NCBI RefSeq assembly: GCF_020882245.1
Contig: NC_083598.1
Coordinates: forward strand, 91,951,714 to 92,015,713
Length of the DNA stretch: 64,000 nucleotides
Origin: Rhopalosiphum padi
Lineage: Eukaryota; Arthropoda; Insecta; Hemiptera; Aphididae
Reading direction: 5' to 3'
The notes under the pieces were generated by a model. It was not told the DNA's origin and ran no database searches. It saw only the letters and a list, made by a program, of their open reading frames with translations. Within the stretch, counting starts at the first letter, position 1, and every line of letters starts with the position of its first letter. Position numbers and translations under genes: made by a program. Below, one piece after another: positions 52,941 through 62,839 of the stretch.

Positions 52941-55900
52941 ATGAAAGGGCAGATGTATTCTAAGCTGAAAAACGTTTATGTAAAAGATACATGGCATAAC
53001 GAAAAGGTTCCTCTAGACATCGTCATTACGGTGGAACAAACTTTTCGTGACAATGAAAAAGTAAGGAAGTAAGGCACTTTGTGATCTAGTCACAAATAGT
53101 TTCATTTTTTGTAATATTCTCATATCAAGTTTACTTTTAAATGCTTGTACTATGTACTGTTTATAGTTGTATATAAAATATTATTCAACAATAATGAATA
53201 ATATTACCAGCAATCTGTATAATATATATATATATATATATATATTATTTATAATAAATATAAGTACCTAATTGACAATTAAAATATTATACTTACTATT
53301 CCATTAATACTAATTATATATGTTTTAATTTTAAATTTAAATCTAGGAAATGCTGGAAAGGTAAACCTTTTCTTCTAATCCTATGATTAAGATTTTTTTT
53401 TTAATTCTGATGAACAGTTTTGAATGATTACATAAATGTTTTAACTATGGTTAAACAAATATAATTATGTTAATCCAATAGTTAAATACTAAACCTATAT
53501 TTTAAATACTTTTCAGACTATATTTATCTCCGCTTCTGATGAAAATGACCCACTTTTCTACATCACGGCAAATGTTACTGAAGAGAGCTTTAGAACTATC
53601 AAAGAGTCTCAAGACTTGGTTGTCTGCTTTGATGGTTTTCCAAATCAAATAATTCAACTTTTAAATAATTCAGACGCAACTGGTGATGATGGACCTAAGT
53701 AAGAAGTTTTTAAAATTTTAATTCTTATGTACAATGTTGTTCAGATATTTTATACTATCCTAGACAATATTATCCTCTGAGGTACATATTTGTTTAGTTG
53801 TAAAAATAAGCTATCAATATTTTTCTTTCTTTAGATTTAAACTGTTAATTCAAGATGAATATATGGGTAATAAAATATATAAAGGACCAAAATATGTATT
53901 AAAAATAATTGAACTAAATGAATTTAAAAACCTTTGTCATTTGGCCATTGAAATGTCTAAAGCATCCGATTCTGATGTAGCAAAAAACATATGCAAAAAA
54001 ATGACATCAATCAAAGTAAATTTACTTTTTATTTAATAATAGTAAGAAAATAATTTATTTTTATTTTAGAATATAATTGAATTAAAAGATAAAGAAACTG
54101 ATAGCTTGAAACGAGAACTCTTAAAACTCCATAATGAATTGGCAAACAAAAACGTTGAGTTAGAAAAATGTCAATCATCTATGAACCATGAAAAAATTAA
54201 CTTAACTACCAAACAAGAACAAATTATAGACCAATGGAAAGAAAAATATGAAAAAGTAATTTCATAATTTATTACTTGTTCAAATATAGTATTTGTAGAT
54301 TAAGTTTTTTTTAAATATTTTGTATTTATTTAGTTAATTGTATGTTGTTCACTAACTTAGTTAGATGCTGAACGAATGAAACAACTGCGTGAAATGCATG
54401 AAGAAATGATTGCACAACAGGAAAGATTAAGTACTTCTCTACAAGCCACTATTAAATCGCAAAATAAAGAAATTCAAAGTTTATTAACTCAATCAGAAAA
54501 TAGATCTGAACAAATTAGGTAAATATATATTTAAAACTTTATACTATACCTAGTGTTTGCCCTGATAACTTTCCATTTTATAATTAACATCTCTGATATC
54601 TGTGCTATCTTGAAAAATTAAAAATTTTAGATCTGCCGATCCTGACAGAATATAAAATGTTAGGGTTCTTAAACGTATATCTTCTACCTAAGACTCTTCT
54701 TCTGTTGAAGCTATGTTCTGTTCATTTGTTTGACTCGTGATCGAGTATAGTATCATTCTTTAGAACCCTTTTACTACTACTGATTTTTATTTTATAGAAA
54801 GAATTCAAAAACATGTCTTCCTTCAATAGTCATTAGTATTGTACTAAATATTCTTCATCCCATTATTTTTAAGTTCGGTTTGTCAAACCTAGCTAATAGA
54901 TAAATTTATGCTAACTTATGATTTTTACATAAACTTGTAAGTGATTCATCTAAAGCTGCCTTGCTCCTTATGTGTACCCAAACATAGTAAGGTTTATTAC
55001 TCAATCATTCAGTTGATTGTGTCTAGCCAATTCATTTTCTAATCAGTATTCTGCCTAATTCACAATCACTGCTACCTAAGTAACCATTCATTATCTCTAA
55101 ACATTCTATATTGTTGTTCTCTACCTATTATTAATTATCAAATAAATAAATAAATAAATATAATCATTTATTTTAGTGAAATGTCAATACGCATAAAAAC
55201 ATTGGAATCCAAGAACAAAACTTTGATTGAGGAAACTACATCCTTAATTAATACTAATGAAAACTTAATATCAGACAGAGATATTAAGAAAAAAATTATT
55301 GAAAGAATGCAAAATCATATCTTATCTTTAGAAAATGTTAGTATTTAGTCTAAATAGCATTATAAATTTAAACTAATTTTGAATTATTTTCCAGGAAATT
55401 AAACAAAATACTAAGTTGCTTCAGAAACAAAATAATTATTATGACATATCTAATAAACTTCAAGTATGTAACATATTTATTTTATTTTATATGATACATA
55501 CATATATATATATATATATATAAATTAATGTATTAAGATAACTTTAAATCAGTGACTGCTCGTGATAAGGGCACATAAACACTTGCTCCACCTAAAACAT
55601 TGAATAAAAAAAATTATTTATGAAAAACTCAATTTAAATAAAATCATAATATTTTATCAGTCATATAATTGATTAAATAATAATTATATAATGATCTAAT
55701 GTAGAGCATAAACAAATTATGAAATTATGCCCAAATTCAATTTTTTTGTGTTTTTAATTTTTTATCTTTGTTTTTGTCTGTAATAATCACCAACTAGGAT
55801 ATATCGGGTAATGTACATACAAAAAAAAATTGGAAAACATGAAAACCAATGTATTAACATGGACAATTGTTTGTCTTCAAATTTTGATAATTGGTCAATT

Positions 55901-57266
55901 CACTCTAATCTTTAATATTGGCAATATAATAGTTGATTTTACTGAAAGTAAATTTGCTATATAATGCATTTGAAGATGTGATGTCCTTTTAATATTCAAA
56001 ACATGTTAGTAATTTGTTGATTCCATTAAATTACCACAAAAAAATCACAATATTTTTTGTTACCAGTTTTGTGATATAATTAATTTAATTTTTTTCTTTA
56101 TTACCCTATATTGTTTTTAATTTTATTGATTATTAAGTACAGATTTTTAAAAATATTTATCAAATACATACAAATAAATATCTACCAATTATTACACTGT
56201 ATTTTTATAATCTTTGACCTAAATATATATTTATATATTTTTGGAAATGTGTTATGATAATTTTGTTTATCTATAATATTATATATTAATAAATATTATG
56301 CATCATTTTTTAGGAGCAGTTATCAATTGTTGTAAAAGAAAACGAAGAACTAAAGAAACATAATGAAGACAATTTAAAATCAATGTGTGATGAATTGAAA
56401 CAAGCAAATAAAATAATTAAAAAATTACATGATTCCAATCAGGAGCAAACACAGAAGGTTTTTAAAATTCCCATCAATGCGATTATTTTATAATTTTGAT
56501 ATTTTATACATACTATATTATGATTTTAGCTTATGTTAAGCAAAGACATTGCGTTGAAACAAAAAGAAGACATTCTTAGATATCAAAGTGAAAACACAAA
56601 GTTGTCAAAATATCTCGAAGAAAAAACTTCCAGTATTGAAAATCTAAATATTCAATTGTTGGAAACTAAAAATAGGCTCACAGTTGTAGAACAGAACTTA
56701 AAAGAAAAAGAAGAGCGTTTGGCCAGCAACGACAAGGGTAATTTTGCTTTTTATAATATAAATTATTAAGTATTTATTTTTAAGGAAAATAAAATCCATT
56801 ACAATATTATTATTGTTAGTGATTCATTGGTTAAACAGCAAGTTAAACAACTGTGAGATTGTAGCAAAGTCATCTAGTAATTGTGGTGTGTTATCAGAAA
56901 CAACTGATGTAACGAAAAATGCTAATGTCAAAAGTGTGGAAAAATTTTCAACATCGACTCCAGCCACTGCCGAAACAGTATGGCTTAAATGGTGTGTTAT
57001 GTGGAAAAATCCTAATCTATACGTTCATTATTTTTCTAGGACAATATTAACCCTAAATCCTCCAATGGCCGGAAACTGAACTCAAAAACCTTGAGCTCTA
57101 ACATCAGGTTATTATTCCATTTCAATAATATTCATCGATTGAAATTGCTAATTTATTGATTTTTATTATTTTTAGTGAAACATTGACTAATAACACAAAG
57201 AGAAGTGCTCCAATTCGGCGTGTCATGTATGGACCACTCAGTTCTGCTCCTTATTTTGCAGCCTGA
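52941..57266 (+). CDS. Sas-6: Spindle assembly abnormal protein 6 homolog (centriole cartwheel)
   Basis: SAS-6 dimers oligomerise into the nine-fold cartwheel hub that templates centrioles. Twelve coding exons, all GT-AG and phase-consistent: 52941-53060, 53517-53698, 53835-54015, 54070-54255, 54361-54518, 55177-55336, 55395-55463, 56314-56457, 56530-56737, 56820-56977, 57040-57107, 57176-57266. Product 574 aa (human about 657). Residues 1-150 form the globular head, with ENDPLFYITANVTEESF and the NEFKNLCHLAIEM block. Its Phe is residue 131, matching the head-to-head contact F131 of human SAS-6. About 165-470 is Lys/Glu/Gln-rich coiled coil with KQANKIIKKL. NDKVIHWLNSKLN (near 467-479) matches human NEKLITWLNKELN. 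The tail is short, Ser/Thr/Asn-rich, ending APYFAA. No AATAAA is close; one lies at 57704-57709. Confidence 0.93.
53222..53246. repeat. (TA)n in Sas-6 intron 1
   Basis: About 12 TA units inside the 456-base first coding intron. Confidence 0.9.
54519..55176 (+). other. Sas-6: Sas-6 intron 5
   Basis: A 658-base intron. It ends in an (AAAT)n run at 55140-55160 just before the acceptor. Less AT-rich than neighbouring introns, which hints at an old repeat insertion, but no family was recognised. Confidence 0.8.
55464..56313 (+). other. Sas-6: Sas-6 intron 7
   Basis: The largest Sas-6 intron (850 bases), AT-rich, with a TA array at 55502-55523. No nested gene or element boundary seen. Confidence 0.8.
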
Positions 57267-58471
57267 ATATAATTTTTAAGATTTTAATGTTGAATTATTT
57301 TTATAAATGTATACTTTTTTATCACAATTTATGTAACTATATAATTTTATGATACTCTATACCAAACATTCGATCGTAAATATATTTGATACTATTTATT
57401 TACTATAATTTTATGTCATTTGTGTATAAGAACTGTTGACTTAAAATTATAATAATTGTCATAGTTGAAATATTATGGTGATCAGTTAACAAGCAAACTC
57501 ATTTCCTGAACTGAGAAAAAATACAAACATTATTGTGAAAAGATATGTTAAAAAACAAAATGATGCTCATTAAAAAAGCCACATTTCACGACATTTATTA
57601 ATCCTTTATGGCTTTACAATTGATGTGTGGATAAATTTAAATTTATATCAAATCATCAATCTCTGCAATTTTATAACATTTTTACATAACTGATTGACTA
57701 GATAATAAACATGATAACATTTTTATTTTATTTTCTAAAGATTAAAATTTAAAGTAATTAGTATTGAAAAATTTAAGTATGATTTTTTTTATTTGATATT
57801 CACAATGTATTTTGTTCTAATAACAAAATATTAAGCTACTGGTGAAAGTTTTTTTAATTTCTATAGTCATGAAAAATTATTACAAAAATGATCTGTGAAA
57901 ATTACAATACAATAACAGTTTTTGTAATAATGAAGAAACATCTGACACAAAAATTAATTATTTTTCATGGATTTATCATTGCTGTTGATGTATGATGTGG
58001 ATTTGAAAAATTTGCTAAGTATTGTGTTGATATGGCTATCGTGGAAATTAACTCTATTGAAAATAGCCATGGTAAGGTGTGGGGATATAGAAAATATAAG
58101 GAGACATACTCAAATTTTTAGTTTAATTATTTATTTGTTAATTTTTATAGTGAAAAAAGAGTTAAGTTACAATGTCATTCTATCGGGTGCTATGGAAGAT
58201 ATCAAAATGTGCCAAGTCATAACTTGGATATAGGTATCTACTATTGAGATACTCCACACTTCTGGGCTTTAATGGTACGCTGACTGAAAAATTAAAGTTA
58301 ACTTTGAGGATTGTCTGGTGAAACATTGTGAGATACGCAGTTTTTATCATCAGTGACGCCACTTGAGGATTAGTTTTTAACAATATACCCATATGATATA
58401 TAAGTATTAAACTCAAAAACCTAGATATGCGCTGATTTAGATTGAGATATTAAATCTTTGTAAAATAAATA

Positions 58472-58609
58472 CAGTCGTTGGCGTATATAGGTTTTATTTC
58501 GGAGGGGGTCGATTATATATTTGGATTTATTTCGGGAAAGGAGGGAGGAGACACACTGTTGTGTCTATGGCTCGGCCTCCCCTCCCCCCACCCAATAAAT
58601 ACGCCACTG
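58472..58609. mobile_element. Small MITE-like element, CAGT..GGCGTA ends (138 bp)
   Basis: The left end CAGTCGTTGGCGTATATAGG and the right end, reverse complement CAGTGGCGTATTTATTGGG, share CAGT and GGCGTAT..A; a small insertion shifts the left copy. The inner sequence is G-rich on the left (GGAGGGGGTCG) and C-rich on the right (CCTCCCCTCCCCCC), so the arms fold back. No clean target duplication. Confidence 0.55.
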
Positions 58610-58647
58610 AATACAATTTAATTGATTATTATTAATTGATGATATTA

Positions 58648-58682
58648 ATCATAGACTTAACAAATTTCTATAAGTCTATGAT
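58648..58682. repeat. Perfect 12-bp inverted repeat (hairpin)
   Basis: Arms ATCATAGACTTA (58648-58659) and TAAGTCTATGAT (58671-58682) are perfectly complementary around an 11-base loop. No T-run or gene context makes it a terminator. It could be a solo transposon relic or structured RNA. Confidence 0.8.
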
Positions 58683-60352
58683 ATTATAATCCATAGAGTA
58701 ATAGATATTACCTACTAGGTATCTACCTTAAAGTAAACATTTATGATTTATCTGTATGACAATTTAACACAAGATTAAATGATGATTGGTTAAGACGAAA
58801 ATCCATTAATTAAAAAAAAAAAATGTTTTTTCTGCTAGAAATTATATTAAATACATAAATTAAAGTGAAAATTGCACAGTAGTTAAATTTATAAAAACAA
58901 TTAAATATTATGTTAATAAATAGAGATGAAAATTTCAAGCCTAAACAATCTTAGAATAATTATTTTCAGTTACAGTAAAAAAACTAAAAACCACGTCCAT
59001 TCCATTTTCCATTTTTTTTTTTTTTTTTTTGTTGAATTGCAGTAACGCCAGTAACTTGGTCAATTTTGGACTTAGAAAAGTTGATTAAACTACCAAAATT
59101 CATTACAAAATATCGGTAAAAATAAGAAGTGGTTAAAATAGGTGGTTGCTATTTGAAAAAAAAAATTGTATTGCGCATAATATGTAATTAAATTTAAAAA
59201 AAATGAATAGGCTATACAAACGTGTATGTTTATGTAATAAGAACTAACCAAAAAGCAGAATTCAAATTGCAAGACTATGCAAAGATATTAAGTGTACCTT
59301 CAATTAGCGTTTACACATTGTATAACAAAATATTCAATAGGTAAGTATTTGTATTTATGAAAAAAAATTCATTGCTAAATACAAGTATAGATTACACTTG
59401 AATTTAAAAATAACAATTTTTTTATGAATCATTATGTATTAGTGTATGTATAGGTGATTTTAACTCCTACGTTCATAAACTTGGAACGGATCTGACGTGA
59501 ACGGAAATATCACTCTGGTTTCAACAAAACAGTAAATATCTTCTTTAAATAGGATTTTTGTTAATATTCAAATGTTTCACATTTGAACTCTGTTAATAAT
59601 CAAAAATTAGGTTTCATATTAGAATATATAATTTTTTTTAATATTTGGCCATGGTCTAGACAGTCAAATCAAATTACACTTCTAAGTTTAAACCTCTTAT
59701 AAAATTTATTTTAGAACATAAACGTCATAAACATATCAAAACATTTTAAAATTAATATATTTTGTCTTGTAGGAACTTAAGCCTAGACTACTCTTATTCT
59801 AAGAATGGTTAAGAAACTGCTCTTTCTTTTGATAATAATTTCAAAAATATAAATTATTTAATACTTGTTATTAATAATTTATGATAGTTAACTATTCAGA
59901 AAAACATTGAAAAACAACACAAAGATAAGTATTCTGACTAAGCATCAAGCATATTTAATGTAGAACCTCATTCGGTTCTGGTTCTGGGTTTTGTAATAAA
60001 TTGAATTTTTTAAATTTCACTGTTGAATTATTTTTATAAATTTATATATTTTTTACAGTAACAAATACAAAAAAAGGGGCATATGTAAGTTCTTACACAG
60101 GCACACAGCGGAAGACAGGTACATATGTAAAAAAAATATACTTATATACTATAATAATACAAAAAAAATTTATGTTAATTCACTATAGTTATCCACAAAA
60201 ATTTTAATTTTTAAGCTTAACATAAATTTCTAGGGCTAAGCAATTACATTAGACAAACGTCGTTCACCACGCCACTGAATGACTGAACATATGCTTTCAA
60301 AAAATAGGTTTATTTCGAAATAATTAGACTATAAAAATAGACGTTACACAAC

Positions 60353-60446
60353 CAGTGGCGTATCCCGAAGAAGGGTCATGGCCCCCAATCCCCATAGACA
60401 TAATAGATATTATGTCTATGATGGCCCCCCATCGTTGGCCGTATTT
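60353..60446. mobile_element. CAGTGGCGTA-family fragment with internal palindrome
   Basis: It starts CAGTGGCGTATCCCG. Inside is a palindrome of 11-bp arms, ATAGACATAAT (60394-60404) and ATTATGTCTAT (60409-60419), flanked by ATGGCCCCC on both sides. The right boundary is uncertain: TCGTTGGCCGTATTTA near 60433-60448 may be the degraded end. Confidence 0.4.
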
Positions 60447-60909
60447 ACTATTATTATTTTACATGTCCATTTGATTTTTTATTAGTTTTTAACATTTTAA
60501 TATTATGTTTATGGTTTTTAACTAAAAAGTAAAATCGATATTTTTAAATTTGTGATTAACATTTATTCTGTGGTTTAAATCTAGTTTAGCGTGATTAGAT
60601 AACATTATCACTCATCAGTCGTCACTGATTGGTTAAGAGCATGGTCTTAGAATGACAATAACCATTAGATAATATACATACACACTTAACTATATAACTG
60701 ATAAGATTAAAATTTAAATGGTTTTTTTTAATGATCTTAAACTAAATAATTTAATTGTAATACTATAAGTATTATAAGTGTTAATTCGTCGTTCGTGATT
60801 GTATACTGAAGTGTTTCATTCGTGAGTTTATAGATCCTAAGTTCCTAAGAGAAACACATTTTGTTTTTATTACGAAATATTGGGCAATCGTTTTCCAGTT
60901 TCTACAGTC

Positions 60910-62076
60910 ATGGACAACCATAACATCAAAGTGGATCTATTGAAACTGTTGGACGAAAACCGTTTGACAGTAGCGCAAGGGACATCTGACCGCAAACAAG
61001 TATTATTCGTTGTTAGAAAATCGTCGGCCATTGAGAAATTAGAAGAATTCGCTAGTTGTTATGCAGACAGGAATAACGTGAAAATTGAAATAGTTGAAGA
61101 CTTGAACCTCGGTAAAGAATTAAACTCGTATTGTTGGTTTGACTATTTATTTTAATATGTTTATTTTAGTAGTGTCCGAAGGGTCATTGTACAATGCCAT
61201 TGTGTCAGGCTTTGGTGTGGATGACAATATTCCATCTGATCTGAGCTTAATACCGACATACACCTCATTGCTGGTTGCTGGCGGCACGCTGATGGCAAAA
61301 ACCACAGTTGGCACCGAAGAAACGCTGGTGAAACATATGAAATTATGTGGTTTTCTTAACATTTTCGTGAGCAAATCCATTCCAGGAATGGTCATTGGAA
61401 ATATGCCCACATACAAAGTAGATGCACATGACTAAATAGATAATAATATTCAATTAAAGTCTAGCAAATGCTTTACCTGACTATATGTGCTCATTCTGTT
61501 GTTTCTAGGTTGGTACCAGCGATAAAGTCACTTTGATTCCAGGGACAAAAGAAAATGTAATTTCAGCATGGAAGTTGGACGATAATAATTCGGAAACAAT
61601 ATCTGAAGACGATTTATTAGAAGCTGACGACTTAAAAAAACCAGATACTTCCTCACTCAGAGGTATGCATTTATATGACATAAAAATAACAAATTATCAT
61701 TATTTTAATTTTTGTTATTTAAACATTCAGTGTGCGCTACTACCAAAAAGGCTAAGGCATGCAAAGACTGTACTTGTGGTTTGGCAGAAGAACTCGAAAC
61801 AAATCGTCTCAAGGACACACCCAAACCAGACACTTCTAACGCCAAATCATCTTGTGGAAGTGTAAGTGAAATTGTCATGTTCATTATTTTATGTCATTTA
61901 AATATTAGCATTGCATGACTCAATTAAAATTCAAATTTGACTGATTGCAATATGTTTTTCAGTGTTATTTAGGCGATGCATTCCGCTGTGCTAGTTGTCC
62001 ATACCTGGGTATGCCAGCTTTTAGACCGGGTGAGAAAGTTCAACTCTCTGGAAACTTGTTACAGGATGATTTATAA
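60910..62076 (+). CDS. CIAPIN1: Anamorsin / CIAPIN1 (Dre2), cytosolic Fe-S assembly electron carrier
   Basis: Anamorsin takes electrons from the NDOR1 diflavin reductase and feeds early cytosolic iron-sulfur protein assembly. Five coding exons with GT-AG borders: 60910-61111, 61170-61417, 61509-61662, 61731-61861, 61963-62076. Product 282 aa, somewhat shorter than human (312). Residues 1-150 match the degenerate methyltransferase-like domain. A linker with DDLLEADDLKKPD follows. Then comes the first cluster motif C-x8-C-x2-C-x-C (CATTKKAKACKDCTC), then GLAEELE. The twin motif C-x2-C-x7-C-x2-C (CGSCYLGDAFRCASC) leads into PYLGMPAF-PGEKV. All eight Cys are intact. ATG 60910 is preferred over an upstream in-frame TTG. 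The exon 2 acceptor is a tandem TAGTAG, allowing loss of one Val. Confidence 0.96.
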
Positions 62077-62718
62077 TTGGCACATTCTGTTAACAGCACT
62101 CATAGAACTAGAATATTTATTTAATGGTATTTTAATTATGTTATGTATAAATATCAAAAAATACGGCGATTGAAATAAATAAACATGATTTTTTTTTTAT
62201 TATTATTATTCCAATGTATTTTTTCCCCTCAAACCAAAAACATGTTAAGGGCATTACAAATATTATGGTTACAAATGAAAAAAAAAGATTTTAACATTGA
62301 AAAATGTATAAACTAAATTAATTAATATAACTCAGCAGTTTAATCCACTAAGCTATTGGCAGTCTGTCAAATGTTTATACAATAAGTAACATAAACACTG
62401 AAGCCGTGCGTACAAGATATATTATTATAACATAATATTGTATATACACATGTAGGTATAGTTTTATAAATTATTATTCAGTTCAGTGATTTTTTTAATT
62501 ATGTTTGTTTTTTAAGCATTACAAATTCTGCATTATCAAAAAAAAAAATCTTCCCTTATATCTAAAAGTAAATGAACTTAATTTGATATTAAACATAAAA
62601 TTTAATTCATTAACTAAAAATAGACTAAAATCTATTAGCAAATTGATATTACTTTAATCTAAACAGGGAGTATTTTTTTTCCATTTGGAGCAAATAATTT
62701 ATTTAAAGGATGACTTTT
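62077..62718. other. Convergent 3' region between CIAPIN1 and the Nudix gene
   Basis: AT-rich untranslated and spacer DNA between two convergent genes. A minus-strand AATAAA (plus TTTATT) lies at 62196-62201, only about 20 bases from the CIAPIN1 signals, so the two transcripts may overlap or nearly meet. Another minus-strand AATAAA at 62698-62703 is very near the Nudix stop. No other gene seen. Confidence 0.5.
62174..62183 (+). terminator. Overlapping poly(A) signals of CIAPIN1
   Basis: AATAAATAAA gives two overlapping AATAAA hexamers, 98 bases past the stop codon, followed by a T-rich stretch. A well-placed polyadenylation site. Confidence 0.7.
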
Positions 62719-62837
62719 TCAGATGTTTGCTTTTTGTTTATTGAGAGCAAAACTTTCCAGGTACGTGTGTTGAGTGGGTTTGTGTAGACGTAACATATTC
62801 AGTGCATCTTCCAATTTAAACCATTTGCGTTTACGAC
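62719..62837 (-). CDS. Diphosphoinositol polyphosphate phosphohydrolase (Nudix), C-terminal exon only
   Basis: DIPP enzymes (NUDT3 family; Aps in flies) remove the beta-phosphate of inositol pyrophosphates and also hydrolyse diadenosine polyphosphates. Only the last coding exon is in the window. It starts after a TTTAG acceptor (62838-62839) in phase 1, completing a Gly codon, and encodes 38 residues to TGA: RKRKWFKLEDALNMLRLHKP, then TQHTYLESF and a Lys/Asn-rich tail. Human NUDT3 has GRKREWFKIEDAIKVLQYHKP followed by VQASYFETL at the end of the Nudix fold, a close match. The Nudix box itself is upstream, beyond 64000. The C-terminus after the fold is short, as in insect members. Partial because of the window edge, not broken. 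Confidence 0.85.
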
Positions 62838-62839
62838 CT

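Larger units (their letters stand above)
57267..60909. other. Sas-6 3' UTR and repeat-bearing spacer before CIAPIN1
   Basis: Sas-6 3' UTR occupies the left end. Overlapping open frames at 57967-58233 (plus) and 58180-58416 (minus) are of unknown nature and have no recognised domain. CAGTGGCG-type transposon ends occur at 58472-58609, 60277 and 60353, and two hairpins lie at 58648-58682 and 60394-60419. A TGTTGAATTATTTTTATAAAT word occurs in both the Sas-6 3' UTR (about 57289) and near 60021. The CIAPIN1 promoter and 5' UTR must lie in the right end, about 60700-60909. Confidence 0.5.

Noticed and set aside
57289..60041. TGTTGAATTATTTTTATAAAT shared by Sas-6 3' UTR and the spacer
   Set aside because: Only about 21 AT-rich bases, with flanks that diverge at once; not enough to claim a duplication.
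60880..60909. Upstream in-frame TTG as CIAPIN1 start
   Set aside because: Non-ATG; the ATG at 60910 has G at +4 and fits the family length.
61147..61416. 89-codon minus-strand frame
   Set aside because: Antisense shadow of CIAPIN1 exon 2.
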